This document shows positions 26,052 through 35,423 of a stretch of 64,000 nt of DNA, in pieces. Every line of letters begins with the position of its first letter. Position 1 is the first letter of the stretch. Source of the stretch: WHSP01 sp040905505 (GTDB lineage Bacteria > Gemmatimonadota > Gemmatimonadetes > Longimicrobiales > Longimicrobiaceae); contig JBBDRL010000089.1 of the NCBI GenBank assembly GCA_040905505.1, positions 1 through 64,000 of the forward strand, in the 5' to 3' direction. The notes under the pieces are model-generated. The model searched no databases, had not been told where the DNA came from, and saw only the letters and a program-made list of their open reading frames with translations. Both the position numbers and the translations under genes were made by a program.

Positions 26052-27377
26052 ATGCGTCGGTTCACATCCATTCTCTCCTTGCTGGCGCTCGGGTCGACCG
26101 TGGCGCTCGCCGCACCGGCGGGAGTCGAGGCCCAGATGCAGGGCGACGATCTCACTACCCAGGACGGCGTCGCGATACCGACGATCCCCCGGGCCCCCGC
26201 GGGCGTGACCGAGGGTGGAAGCTATTTTCCGCCGATGCCTGACATGGATATCGTCCAGGCGCCCGAGGGTTGGGTGCCCCCCGGCACCGAGCAGCCGCCG
26301 ATGCCGTACGTCCTGCTCCGGCTACCGCGGACGAACATCTACCGCGCGAAGTATCCCGCGATCGACTTCCACGTGCACGCGGGCGGGCTCACCACCGCGG
26401 AGGACTACGAGGGCCTCATCGCATTGATGGACTCGATCGGTCTCGGCGCGATCATCAACCTGAACGGCGGTCGAGGCGAGGACCTGGACGCCGTACTGGC
26501 CGCCGGTGAACCGTATCAGGACCGCGTCGCGAACTTCATCACCTTCAGTGGTGAGGGGATCAACGAGCCGGGCTGGTCCGAGATGTTCGCGGCCGAAATG
26601 GAGCGGGCGTTCCTCGCCGGCGCGAAGGGGATGAAGGTGTCCAAGTCGCTGGGGCAGGGCGTTCGGAATCCGGACGGCTCCTTCATCCAGGCGGACGACC
26701 CGCGTCTCGACCCGATCTGGGCCATGGCGGCGAAGCACGACAAGCCGGTCATGATCCATACGAGTGACTCGGTTGGCCACTTCTATCCGATCGGTCCGCT
26801 GAACGAGCGCTACGAAGCGGGTCTCTACCGGCAGCCGGGAGACACGAACCTCTTTACCGAGGCACCTCCGCGCGAGGTGATCGAGCAGGCCCGTGAAAAC
26901 GTGATGCAGAAGCATCCGAACACGAAGTTCGTGTGGGCGCACATGGCGATGCTCTATTACGATCCGGAGAAGCTCGCGAGCTTCCTGGACCGGTACCCGA
27001 CGGCGGACATCGAGATGTCCGCGAGCTTCGCCGATCTCGGCCGCGCCCCGCGGCTGTGGAGGGACTTCATCATCGAGTACCAGGACCGTATTCTGTTCGG
27101 GACCGACGGGAATCCGCGCCGGACGATCGACGACTTCTGGACGCCGCACTGGCGCTATCTGGAGACCTACGACGAGCACTTCTACCATCCCGCGCAGACG
27201 CGCTCGCGCGGTGGGTCGCCGGGACACGGGCGGTACAACGTCTACGGCATTGGCCTTCCGGATGACGTCCTCCGCAAGGTGTATTACGAGAACGCCCTCA
27301 AGCATCTGCCGTACCTCGAGGAATCGATCGAGGATCAGATGGCGGAGCGCGAGCGGGAGCGTATCGGTCAACCGTAG
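26052..27377 (+). CDS. Secreted amidohydrolase_2-type TIM-barrel protein
   Basis: The 441-residue exported protein (signal peptide ends VEAQ) belongs to the amidohydrolase-related (PF04909-type) family. It has IDFHVHAGG with the metal-binding HxH, KPVMIHTSDSVGHF, TKFVWAHMAM and the final metal Asp in RILFGTDGNPR. Members are hydrolases or decarboxylases. An exported one in a glycan locus is unusual, and I cannot name the substrate. It starts 42 bp after the PQQ gene, so the two may be co-transcribed and act together in the periplasm. A hairpin with T8 follows. Confidence 0.82.
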   Translation: MRRFTSILSLLALGSTVALAAPAGVEAQMQGDDLTTQDGVAIPTIPRAPAGVTEGGSYFPPMPDMDIVQAPEGWVPPGTEQPPMPYVLLRLPRTNIYRAKYPAIDFHVHAGGLTTAEDYEGLIALMDSIGLGAIINLNGGRGEDLDAVLAAGEPYQDRVANFITFSGEGINEPGWSEMFAAEMERAFLAGAKGMKVSKSLGQGVRNPDGSFIQADDPRLDPIWAMAAKHDKPVMIHTSDSVGHFYPIGPLNERYEAGLYRQPGDTNLFTEAPPREVIEQARENVMQKHPNTKFVWAHMAMLYYDPEKLASFLDRYPTADIEMSASFADLGRAPRLWRDFIIEYQDRILFGTDGNPRRTIDDFWTPHWRYLETYDEHFYHPAQTRSRGGSPGHGRYNVYGIGLPDDVLRKVYYENALKHLPYLEESIEDQMAERERERIGQP

Positions 27378-27395
27378 GGACCGGAGCCGGGCAGC

Positions 27396-27442
27396 GGCCG
27401 CGTCCCCACGTTGATGACCTGGTGGCGCGGCCGATTTTTTTT
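27396..27442 (+). terminator. Candidate Rho-independent terminator
   Basis: Arms GGCCGCG (27396-27402) and CGCGGCC (27426-27432) are followed two bases later by eight T residues (27435-27442). The loop is long (23 nt), so efficiency is uncertain, but the U-tract is the clearest in the window. It separates the periplasmic PQQ-amidohydrolase pair from the cytosolic glucuronate genes. Confidence 0.6.
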
Positions 27443-27532
27443 GAGACTAACGGGGGAGATCCTGGTGTTGCAGAAGTCGGCGGGTGAAAGGTGGATCCGG
27501 GGGTCCACGCGACCCATGAACGGAGGTGTTTC

Positions 27533-28342
27533 GTGAACCCGTTCGATCTTACGGGCCGCGTGGCGGTGGTGAGCGGAGGGTACGGCGTCCTGGGCAGCGC
27601 GATGGCCATCGACCTCGGTCGTGCCGGCGCGCGCGTCGCCGTGCTGGGCCGGCGGCGCGAAAAGGCGGAGCAGAAGGCGGACGAGATCCGCCAGGCAGGC
27701 GGTGAGGCGATGGCCCTCGTCGCCGACGTTCTGGACGAACCCGCGCTCGAGAAGGCCCGGGACGAGCTGCTGGAGCGGTGGGGCGCGGCGGACATTCTCG
27801 TGAACGCGGCCGGGGGCAACGTCGCCCGTGCCCGGAACGACGGCACGAGTATATTCGACGTCCCGATGGACGCCTTCGACGAGGCGCTCCGGCTGAACCT
27901 TCACGGCACGATCGCGCCCTCGATGATCTTTGGCGGGGTCATGGCCGAACAGGGCAGGGGAAGCATCGTCAACATTTCCTCCATGGCGGCGCTGCGCGTG
28001 CTCAGCGGCATCATGGGGTACTCGGCCGCCAAGGCTGCCATCGACAACTTCACGCGCTGGTTGGCGGTCGAGCTGGCCAGGAAACACGGCGATGGCCTGC
28101 GGGTCAACGCGATCGCGCCGGGGTTCTTCCTTTCCGAGCAGAACCGTGCCGTCCTCATCAATCCGGACGGTACGTTCACGGAGCGCGCGCGGACGGTCAT
28201 CGCCCACACGCCGATGGGACGCCTCGGCGACCCGGAGGAGCTCACCGGCACCGTACGATGGCTGTGCAGTGATGCCGCGTCCTTCGTCACCGGCGTCGTG
28301 ATCCCGGTCGATGGCGGCTTCAGCGTAGACAGCGGGGTCTGA
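27533..28342 (+). CDS. D-mannonate oxidoreductase (SDR-type fructuronate reductase)
   Basis: The 269-residue Rossmann-fold short-chain dehydrogenase interconverts D-fructuronate and D-mannonate. Visible parts are the nucleotide loop SGGYGVLGSAMA, ILVNAAGGN, the catalytic Ser in NISSM, and YSAAKAAIDNF with Tyr and Lys. NAIAPGFFLSEQNRAVL and the end VVIPVDGGFSVDSGV are close to the SDR mannonate oxidoreductase subfamily rather than KduD. GTG 27533 is chosen for the GGAGGTG just upstream. It opens the set followed by uxuA, KDPG aldolase and KDG kinase, which completes fructuronate-to-pyruvate conversion. Confidence 0.88.
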   Translation: MNPFDLTGRVAVVSGGYGVLGSAMAIDLGRAGARVAVLGRRREKAEQKADEIRQAGGEAMALVADVLDEPALEKARDELLERWGAADILVNAAGGNVARARNDGTSIFDVPMDAFDEALRLNLHGTIAPSMIFGGVMAEQGRGSIVNISSMAALRVLSGIMGYSAAKAAIDNFTRWLAVELARKHGDGLRVNAIAPGFFLSEQNRAVLINPDGTFTERARTVIAHTPMGRLGDPEELTGTVRWLCSDAASFVTGVVIPVDGGFSVDSGV

Positions 28343-28442
28343 TGCAGGGGGATGCTGCGCGCCAGGGCCTCAGCGCGACTCACCGGCCTGCGACCGAAGC
28401 CGACGAGGTGGCGACGATCGTGGTCCATTGGAGGCGTCGCCC

Positions 28443-29489
28443 GTGCAGATGAGCTTCCGCTGGTACGGTCCCCCCGACCCTGTACCGCTCGCTCACATTC
28501 GCCAGATTCCGGGTCTCGAGGGCGTCGTCACGGCGTTGTATGACCTCCCCGCGGGCGAGGTGTGGCCGAAGGACGAGCTGGCGCGGCTCGGGGAGACCAT
28601 CGCCGCGGCGGGCCTCCGCTTCACGGTCGTCGAGAGCATTCCGGTCCACGAGGACATCAAGCTCGGCCGGCCCACTCGGGACCGGCTGATCGAGAACTAC
28701 TGCCAGAGCGTTCGCAACATGGGCGCACTGGGCATCGGCGTGCTCTGTTACAACTACATGCCGGTGTTCGATTGGACGCGCACGAGCATCGACATGCAGC
28801 TCGAGGATGGCTCGACGACCCTCGCCTACGATCCTGACGATCTCTCGCGGGTCGATCCGACCCGGGGTCCCGCGGCGCTACCCGCCTGGTCGTTGCCCCC
28901 CGGCAAGGACCTGCCGGGCCTGCTCGCGGCCTACCGGGAGATGAACGAGGAGCGACTCTGGGAGAGTCTCGCTTACTTCCTCGAGGCAGTGGTCCCCGTG
29001 GCAGAGGAAGCGGGCGTGAAAATGGCCATCCACCCGGACGACCCCCCCTGGCCGCTCTTCGGTCTGCCGCGAATCATCACCGATGGCCCCGCGCTCGAGC
29101 GGCTCGTCTCGCTGGTCGACAGTCCGGCCAACGGCGTCACCTTCTGTACGGGATCTCTTGGCGCACGGCCGGACAACGACCTGCCGACGATGATCCGGCG
29201 GTTGGGTCCGCGCGTGCACTTTGCCCATTGCCGCAACGTCCGGATCACGGGTGAGCGAAAGTTTCACGAGACGCCGCATCCCTCGCAATGGGGGAGCGTC
29301 GACTTCCTGAACGTGCTGCGGGCGCTGCGCGCGGTGGGCTTCGACGGGCCGCTCCGCCCGGACCACGGCCGTATGATCTGGGGCGAGACGGGCCAGGCAG
29401 GCTACGGCCTGTACGATCGAGCGCTCGGCGCCATGTACCTCCAGGGGCTCTGGGAAGCAGTGGACGACGAGGCGAGGGCGGGGCGATGA
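28443..29489 (+). CDS. uxuA: Mannonate dehydratase (UxuA)
   Basis: The 348-residue TIM-barrel enzyme dehydrates D-mannonate to 2-keto-3-deoxygluconate. Family features are FRWYGPPDPV at the N-terminus, YNYMPVFDWTRT, KMAIHPDDPPWPLFGLPRI with metal-binding His, FCTGSLGARPDND, VHFAHCRNV and LRPDHGRMIWGE. GTG 28443 has GGAGG eight bases upstream; ATG 28449 is the alternative. It follows the SDR gene by 100 bp and precedes KDPG aldolase by 37 bp. Confidence 0.95.
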   Translation: MQMSFRWYGPPDPVPLAHIRQIPGLEGVVTALYDLPAGEVWPKDELARLGETIAAAGLRFTVVESIPVHEDIKLGRPTRDRLIENYCQSVRNMGALGIGVLCYNYMPVFDWTRTSIDMQLEDGSTTLAYDPDDLSRVDPTRGPAALPAWSLPPGKDLPGLLAAYREMNEERLWESLAYFLEAVVPVAEEAGVKMAIHPDDPPWPLFGLPRIITDGPALERLVSLVDSPANGVTFCTGSLGARPDNDLPTMIRRLGPRVHFAHCRNVRITGERKFHETPHPSQWGSVDFLNVLRALRAVGFDGPLRPDHGRMIWGETGQAGYGLYDRALGAMYLQGLWEAVDDEARAGR

Positions 29490-29526
29490 CGGGAGAGCCG
29501 CGGTTCAGTCACGGCGAGGGGGATCG

Positions 29527-30216
29527 ATGAAGGCGGTCACGGAGCAACTGCGACGGCTGCGAATCGTTCCAGTCGTGGTCATCGCCGACCCGCTCCACGC
29601 CTCGCCGTTGGCACAGGCGCTGGCGGACGGCGGGCTACCTTGTGCGGAGATCACGTTCCGGACGGCCGGGGCCCCGGAGGCGCTCCGTCGGATCGCCGAG
29701 GAGCATCCCGGCGTACTTGTCGGGGCGGGCACCGTTCTGACCGCCGAGCAGGCCGCCGTGGCGCGGAAGGCGGGGGCCCGCTTCATCGTGTCGCCGGGCT
29801 TCAGCCCCGCCGTGGTGGACTACTGTCTGGCGCATGAGGTGCCGGTATATCCGGGAGTCTGCACGCCCACGGAGATCGAAGCCGCGCTGGACACGGGACT
29901 CGAAGTCCTGAAGTTTTTCCCCGCGGAGTCGATGGGTGGAGTCAGATTTCTCAAGGCGATCGCCGCGCCGTTCTCGGATGTGGAGTTCATCCCGACCGGC
30001 GGGATCGGGCTGGCTCACTTACCGGACTACCTGAAGATGGGTCAGGTCGTAGCGTGCGGCGGCTCGTGGATCGCACCGGCGGGATGGATCGAAGCGGGCG
30101 CGTTCGAGCGCGTCCGCGAGGAGGTCGCCCGCGCGCTGGCGGTCGTACGGGGGCAGGCCGCCGGAGACGTTGAACACGAAACCGCGGGCGACTCCCGCGC
30201 CGGGGACTCTAGATGA
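29527..30216 (+). CDS. eda: 2-keto-3-deoxy-6-phosphogluconate aldolase
   Basis: The 229-residue class I aldolase splits KDPG into pyruvate and glyceraldehyde-3-phosphate. Blocks EITFRT (catalytic Glu), VGAGTVLT, FIVSPGF, YPGVCTPTEI and LKFFPAES with the Schiff-base Lys are intact, and IPTGGI closes the phosphate site. The last 20 residues are a loose acidic tail. Its stop overlaps the KDG kinase start (ATGA), showing translational coupling of the two successive pathway steps. Confidence 0.94.
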   Translation: MKAVTEQLRRLRIVPVVVIADPLHASPLAQALADGGLPCAEITFRTAGAPEALRRIAEEHPGVLVGAGTVLTAEQAAVARKAGARFIVSPGFSPAVVDYCLAHEVPVYPGVCTPTEIEAALDTGLEVLKFFPAESMGGVRFLKAIAAPFSDVEFIPTGGIGLAHLPDYLKMGQVVACGGSWIAPAGWIEAGAFERVREEVARALAVVRGQAAGDVEHETAGDSRAGDSR

Positions 30217-31250
30217 CGACACGCAAGCGGGTAGTGACCTTCGGTGAGATCATGCTGCGGCTGAAGGCACCGGGGAACGAGCGGTTGTTTCAGAGCCCAC
30301 AGCTCGAAGCAACCTTCGGAGGCGCCGAAAGCAATGTGGCGGTATCCCTCGCCAACTATGGCCTCGATGCGGCTTTCGCCACGGTCCTGCCGTCCAACCC
30401 GATCGGCGATGCCGCGATCGGCGAGCTGCGGCGCTTCGGGGTCGATACGAGCCTCATCCGTCGCGCCGGTGAGCGCCTCGGCACCTATTTCCTGGAGGCG
30501 GGCGCCAATCAACGCCCCAGCCGGGTCGTATACGACCGTGCCCATTCGTCCATCGCGACGGCGCAGGCCGACGATCTCGACTGGGACGCGGTGTTCGCCG
30601 GCGCGGACTGGTTCCACATCAGCGGCATCACGCCCGCGCTCAGCGCATCGGCTGCCGACGTTTCCCTCGAGGCGGTCCGACAGGCCCGGGCACGAGGGGT
30701 GACCGTGTCGTGCGACTACAACTATCGCAAGAATCTCTGGAAGTACGGGAAGGCGGCCCCCGACGTCATGCGGGACCTCGTAAAGCTCATTCAGGTCGGG
30801 ATCGCGAATGAGGAGGATTGCCAGCGGTCCCTCGGGATCGAGGTAGGTGTGGACGTCGAATCCGGTGAGCTCGATCGGGAACGCTATCGCCGCTTGGCGG
30901 AACGCGTGCTGGAGGAGTTTCCGAACCTTGAGAAGCAGGTCATCACCCTTCGCGAGAGTCGCAGCGCAGATCACAACGGCTGGGGCGCGTGCCTCTACGA
31001 TGGTCGTGAGTTCCGTCTGAGCCGGAGATACGAGATCACCGACATCGTGGATCGGGTCGGGAGCGGGGACTCGTTCGCGGCGGGTCTCATTTACGGGCTG
31101 CTCGCCTATGACGACGATCAGCGGGCGCTGGAGTTCGCCACCGCTGCCGGATGCCTCAAGCACTCCATCCCCGGCGACTTCCACCGGGTCAGCGCCGCCG
31201 AGGTCGAGATGTTGATGGAGGGGAGCGGAAGCGGCCGGGTCCAGCGCTAA
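30213..31250 (+). CDS. kdgK: 2-keto-3-deoxygluconate kinase (PfkB family)
   Basis: The 345-residue ribokinase-type sugar kinase has VVTFGEIMLRL at the start, ATFGGAESNVA (substrate Gly-Gly), and the signature DRVGSGDSFAAGLIYGLL with catalytic Asp near residue 288. It phosphorylates KDG to KDPG, the substrate of the aldolase encoded directly upstream with a 4-bp overlap. The 45-residue insertion around IEVGVDVESGELD is found in several KDG kinases. The next gene is convergent. Confidence 0.93.
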   Translation: MTTRKRVVTFGEIMLRLKAPGNERLFQSPQLEATFGGAESNVAVSLANYGLDAAFATVLPSNPIGDAAIGELRRFGVDTSLIRRAGERLGTYFLEAGANQRPSRVVYDRAHSSIATAQADDLDWDAVFAGADWFHISGITPALSASAADVSLEAVRQARARGVTVSCDYNYRKNLWKYGKAAPDVMRDLVKLIQVGIANEEDCQRSLGIEVGVDVESGELDRERYRRLAERVLEEFPNLEKQVITLRESRSADHNGWGACLYDGREFRLSRRYEITDIVDRVGSGDSFAAGLIYGLLAYDDDQRALEFATAAGCLKHSIPGDFHRVSAAEVEMLMEGSGSGRVQR

Positions 31251-31292
31251 CGGACCGGGCCAGCGCCGGGAGTGCTATCGAACCGGGCGCCC

Positions 31293-32666
31293 CTACGGGC
31301 CCTGAGTTGCCACATGGGCCTCGAGCTCTTCCCCCAGACTCCTGGCGACGTCCGCCTGCGCGCGCGCGATTCGAGAGGCCAGGCCCGTGTGGGTCACCGG
31401 GTCGATCAGGGCGTCGAGCTCGCCGCGGCTCAGGTGGCCCTTCAGGCGCGGGTCGGCCGCCAGGAGATCCGTGAACGAGGCGCCCCGGGCCGCGGCACTC
31501 TGAGCGGCTTCGAACACCACATCGTGGGCCCGCTGCCTGCCGAGCGTCTTCCCCAGCTCGAGCATCACGGCTTCGGCGCTCACCATCCCGCCCGATAGAT
31601 CCAGATTCGCGCGCATCCGCTGTGGATGGATGCGCATGTCCCTGGCAACGAGCAGGATGCGCTCGAGAGCCTCGCCCGATATCGTCAACCCCCGGATTAC
31701 CGCGTCGAAGGCGACGGTGGGCGTGTGGTCGGCCTCGTGCTCGCTCTGCACGCACTCCAGCACGAGCGGAACCAGAGCCCGCAACTCCGCCGATATCCCG
31801 AGGACATCCTGGCAGAGCTGTGGGTTCCGCTTCTGCGGCATCGTCGAGCTGCCTACCGTGCCCGCGGGGACAGGCTCCTCGAGCTCCCCGAACTCCGTCC
31901 TCATCAGCGTGTAGATCTCCCGGGCCAGCTTCCCGCAGGTGGCGCCGAGCAGGCCCAGGACGCAGGCCAGCTCCGCGTACTGATCCACCGCGCTCCGCGA
32001 CGCGACCTTCGACGGCTCCAGACCCAGTCGCTTCGCGACACCCGCCTGAACTTCAGGACCCCGCTCGCCGAGGCCGGCGAACGTGCCGGCCGCGCCGCCG
32101 ATGAGAGCCACGAAGAGCCGCGGTTCGAGCTCGCGCAGGCGGACCGTGTGCCTGCTCATCTCGTCGATCCAGCCGGCCACCTTGAAGCCGAACGTGATCG
32201 GCACGGCGTGCTGTCCGTGAGTTCGGCCCGCCATCACCATGTCAGCGCCCCTGTCCGCCAGGTCCGCGAAGGCCACCATGATCCGGCCCAGCAGCCCGAG
32301 CAGCACCCGGTGGGCGTCCCGAACGACCAGCAGGTCGCCCGTCTGAGTGATGTTCTGCGTCGTCGCACCCCAGTGCACCCACCCGCCGTGCGGCTCGCCA
32401 ACTGCCCGGCTCAGCTCCACCACGACGGGCATGAACGGATGGCTCGATCGCCTGATCCCGTCGCGAATCCGCTCCGCATCGACGCGGTCCAACGTGGCGG
32501 CGGCCGCGATGGCGTCGGCCGCTTCCCGCGGGATCAGCCCGAGCTCCGCCTGGGTCGATGCGAGCGCCGATTCGACCGTCAGCCATGCCTGCCACCGGGC
32601 GCGCGTTCCGAGCAGTTGCTCGATCCCCGCATCCGGAACCCGACCTGCCGTGAAGCGTTCGCTCAT
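31293..32666 (-). CDS. Adenylosuccinate lyase/3-carboxymuconate cycloisomerase family protein
   Basis: The 457-residue all-helical lyase belongs to the fumarase/aspartase superfamily. The three conserved regions are visible: SSHPFMPVVVEL, GRTHGQHAVPITFGFK with the catalytic His, and the signature loop GSSTMPQKRNP. Its size and the MSERFTAGRVP start fit the PcaB-like subgroup better than purine-pathway PurB, but no aromatic-degradation genes are near. ATG 32666 is used; GTG 32675 is possible. It lies 58 bp downstream of a membrane protein gene on the same strand. Substrate unresolved. Confidence 0.85.
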   Translation of the reverse strand: MSERFTAGRVPDAGIEQLLGTRARWQAWLTVESALASTQAELGLIPREAADAIAAAATLDRVDAERIRDGIRRSSHPFMPVVVELSRAVGEPHGGWVHWGATTQNITQTGDLLVVRDAHRVLLGLLGRIMVAFADLADRGADMVMAGRTHGQHAVPITFGFKVAGWIDEMSRHTVRLRELEPRLFVALIGGAAGTFAGLGERGPEVQAGVAKRLGLEPSKVASRSAVDQYAELACVLGLLGATCGKLAREIYTLMRTEFGELEEPVPAGTVGSSTMPQKRNPQLCQDVLGISAELRALVPLVLECVQSEHEADHTPTVAFDAVIRGLTISGEALERILLVARDMRIHPQRMRANLDLSGGMVSAEAVMLELGKTLGRQRAHDVVFEAAQSAAARGASFTDLLAADPRLKGHLSRGELDALIDPVTHTGLASRIARAQADVARSLGEELEAHVATQGP

Positions 32667-32724
32667 CTTGATCACTGTCTCGGGTTAGCGGAGGGACGGC
32701 ACCGCCCTGGACGGGGTTACTTCG

Positions 32725-33393
32725 TCACGAGCTCCCCGCCGTCCCCTCTGTTGGTCGTGCAGTGTTCGTCAGGGCGGTGATCTCGCGCACGGTTCCGGCG
32801 AGCGCCGTGAGATGGGCGGCGAAGAACGAGACCACCCCCAGCAGCTTGGCCGATTCCTCGATGACGATCTGCACCGAGCTGGCGAGTCCGGCGTTCAGTA
32901 CCGAGGTGATCGCGAGAAAGAATCCCCCCAGGAGGTAGAACAGGAGCATTCCGGGGTAGCGGGTGACCTCCCGGCGGTACCGGATGCACAACGCCGCCGC
33001 CGCCAGCCCGTAGAGCGCAGTCGGCACGCCGTCCAGCATGGGGTCGGTTCCGACCCCGATCAGGCGGGCAACGGTGGTATCCATCCCCTCGTGAAATTGA
33101 AAGGTCTCGTCCAGCATCAGGTAGAGAAAACCCGCCGCCGAGATCAGCCAGAAGATATTTCCGCCGCCCTTGCCGCCGTTCAGAGCGAACGTCCGGCGGA
33201 GAAGATAGACGATCCAGGAGACCAGCGCCGTCGCTCCGAGCTGAATCGCCGAGATGGACGTGATCGCCTGGCGCTCCTCGAAGCGGTGCGTCAGCGAATC
33301 CATATTGTATCCGCTGATGATCGCCGCGATGATCGCGAAGATGTTCACTGCGAAGAAGACCGCGGCCGACTTACGGTCCCAAGTACCGCTCAT
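32725..33393 (-). CDS. Hypothetical six-helix membrane protein
   Basis: The 222-residue protein has about six hydrophobic segments (11-30, 47-65, 80-98, 120-137, 148-170, 182-200) and a conserved-looking acidic/His motif LMLDETFQFHEG between helices 3 and 4, which could bind a metal. I do not recognise a family. It is followed by the lyase gene on the same strand and faces the MFS gene divergently. Confidence 0.6.
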   Translation of the reverse strand: MSGTWDRKSAAVFFAVNIFAIIAAIISGYNMDSLTHRFEERQAITSISAIQLGATALVSWIVYLLRRTFALNGGKGGGNIFWLISAAGFLYLMLDETFQFHEGMDTTVARLIGVGTDPMLDGVPTALYGLAAAALCIRYRREVTRYPGMLLFYLLGGFFLAITSVLNAGLASSVQIVIEESAKLLGVVSFFAAHLTALAGTVREITALTNTARPTEGTAGSS

Positions 33394-33723
33394 GTTTCAG
33401 ATCGGGTTCGTATTGCTGTCTGCGCCTCTCGTCAGAGCGACGAACAAGCGCGCTCGCGACATTCTAGCGCAATCCGTGAGCGCGAGGGAGGGGCATTGCC
33501 GCTCTCTTCCCACCGTCGCCTTTCCGCCGCCAGATGGGGGGAGCTCGCCGCTAGCATTGGGGTATGAGCTCTCTTATCTTGTTTCGTTCTGCGTTGTTAG
33601 GAAACCGGCCACGAGCGGCTCGTAAGAGGCCCGGCGTTCGTCCGCCGGGTATCCACTGGCTTTGAGGAGACCCCGGCCGAGGGCGGCGCGGGGTTGTCCT
33701 GTCGTATCGATAGGAATGAAGGT
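33394..33723. other. Divergent intergenic region
   Basis: This spacer of about 300 bp must hold both divergent promoters. I see only one inverted repeat (CCCGGCG at 33630, CGCCGGG at 33643) and no gene. Confidence 0.35.
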
Positions 33724-35022
33724 TTGCTGAACCGTTTTCTTCCGAACAGCGGGTACTACGGGTGGATCGTCGTCGGCGTCGCCTTCCTGTGTTCGGCTCT
33801 GACATCGCCTGGCCAGTCGTTCGCCATCTCACTGTATCTCGATGTGTTGATGGCGGATCTCGCGATCTCGCGAATTCAGATCTCGTCGATCTATGCGGGC
33901 GCCACGCTGCTCGCCGCGGCGTGTCTGCCTGCCGTGGGCGGCCTGGCGGATCGGGTTCCCGGCCGCTGGTTCCTGAGCGTCACGCTCCTCCTGCTCGGCC
34001 TGTCGTTGCTGGGATTCGCGATGGTGGAGGGGGTATATGGCCTCGCGATCGCCTTTCTGGCGGTTCGCCTTCTGGGCCAGGGCGCGATCGGACTCGGAAC
34101 GCTCACCATAGTGGTCCGGTGGTTCCGTACGTACCGGGGCCGGGCGCTCGCGCTCGTTAGCCTCGGGTTCGCTCTGGGCGAGATGGTCTTCCCGGGTGCG
34201 ATCTACGCCCTCATCGACCGGGCCGGGTGGCGGACATCGCTGGTAGTGTTCGCAACGCTCTACCTGGTGGTCTTCGCGCCGCTCGTGGCGTGGTCGCTTC
34301 GCGAGCGCCGGCCCGGCGAGCCGGTCGACGGCATCGGCGCCGAGCAGGAGGCCACAGGCGCCGCCCGCCGGGCCGCCGAGCTCGACGAGCCGGACTTCAC
34401 CCTGTCCGAAACGTTGCGGATGCGGGTGTTCTGGGGGATGCTTCTGTGCGCCATCGTACCGCCCCTCGTGATGACGGCTGTCATCTTCCATCAGGTCGCC
34501 CTCTTTGCGTCGCTCGGGTGGAACGCGGCACTGGTGCCGCCGGCGTTCATGGCCTTCGCGCTGGGCGGCGTGGTGATGACCTACACGACCGGACTGCTAC
34601 TGGAGCGGGTCCCCACCCGCTATGGCATCGCCCTGGGAATGGCGCTCATCGTCGTGGCATTCGCCAGCACGCTGCTGCCGCTCCCCGTGGCAGTCGGCGG
34701 GTTGCTCTACGGGCTGCTCCTCGGATTCGCGTCCGGTACCGTCGCCGCCTCGAACTCGATGCTCTGGCCGAGCTACTTCGGCATCGCGAGTCTCGGGCGG
34801 ATCAAGGGCATCGTACAGGCGGCACGCAACGGCGCCACGGCGCTCGGCCCGCCGCTCGCGGCATTGCTCGCCACGGCGACCGCTTCGTTCACCAGCGTTC
34901 TCCTGCTGTTCGGGGGGGTCTCGATCGCGGCCGGCTTGCTTGCGATCACGCTGCGACCGCCCGCCGGCCGACCTGTCGGGGGCGCCTACGAAGCCACGCC
35001 GGCCGAATTCGCCGCCGACTGA
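33724..35022 (+). CDS. MFS transporter
   Basis: The about 432-residue inner-membrane carrier has twelve hydrophobic segments in two halves joined by a charged loop (RERRPGEPVDGIGAEQEATGAARR). The first half opens with YYGWIVVGVAFLCSALTSPGQSF and carries a degenerate MFS loop GGLADRVPGRW. The pattern resembles the monocarboxylate/oxalate-formate type of MFS. TTG 33724 is chosen for GAAGG just upstream; TTG 33694 is an alternative. The DksA-like gene follows after about 50 bp. Substrate unknown. Confidence 0.85.
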   Translation: MLNRFLPNSGYYGWIVVGVAFLCSALTSPGQSFAISLYLDVLMADLAISRIQISSIYAGATLLAAACLPAVGGLADRVPGRWFLSVTLLLLGLSLLGFAMVEGVYGLAIAFLAVRLLGQGAIGLGTLTIVVRWFRTYRGRALALVSLGFALGEMVFPGAIYALIDRAGWRTSLVVFATLYLVVFAPLVAWSLRERRPGEPVDGIGAEQEATGAARRAAELDEPDFTLSETLRMRVFWGMLLCAIVPPLVMTAVIFHQVALFASLGWNAALVPPAFMAFALGGVVMTYTTGLLLERVPTRYGIALGMALIVVAFASTLLPLPVAVGGLLYGLLLGFASGTVAASNSMLWPSYFGIASLGRIKGIVQAARNGATALGPPLAALLATATASFTSVLLLFGGVSIAAGLLAITLRPPAGRPVGGAYEATPAEFAAD

Positions 35023-35075
35023 TGCCCGGGAAGCGCCCCGTCGGGCCGCCATTCGAACACTGGAAGGAGGCAGCA

Positions 35076-35423
35076 ATGACATCACGACTCACCGCGGAGC
35101 AGGTCGAGGAGCTCCGGGCGGAGCTCACACGGTCGCTCGAGCGCCTGAACACGAGCATGAAGACGACGAGCCGTGCCGCACGGCCGGTGAAGCTGGACCA
35201 GACCACTGTCGGCCGTCTTTCGCGCATGGACGCACTACAGAATCAGCACATGACGAAGGGCCTGCAGGAGCGTGAGAACGCGAAGGCCGCTCTGCTGGCC
35301 GACGCGCTCGAGCGGCTCGACTCCGGCGAGTTCGGAGTCTGCGAGGAATGTGGGGGCGGGATTCAGTTCGAGCGCCTTCTCCTCTTCCCTGAGACCCGTG
35401 CTTGTAGCGCCTGCCTCCGCTGA
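35076..35423 (+). CDS. DksA/TraR family zinc-finger protein
   Basis: The 115-residue protein has a coiled-coil N-terminal half and a C-terminal four-cysteine zinc finger (CEECGGGI and CSACLR, with RLLLFPETR between). Such proteins bind the RNA polymerase secondary channel. It is short compared with DksA (about 150) and lacks an obvious DxxDxA tip, having SRMDALQNQ instead, so it fits the TraR/C4-type group. AAGGAGG precedes ATG 35076. Confidence 0.88.
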   Translation: MTSRLTAEQVEELRAELTRSLERLNTSMKTTSRAARPVKLDQTTVGRLSRMDALQNQHMTKGLQERENAKAALLADALERLDSGEFGVCEECGGGIQFERLLLFPETRACSACLR

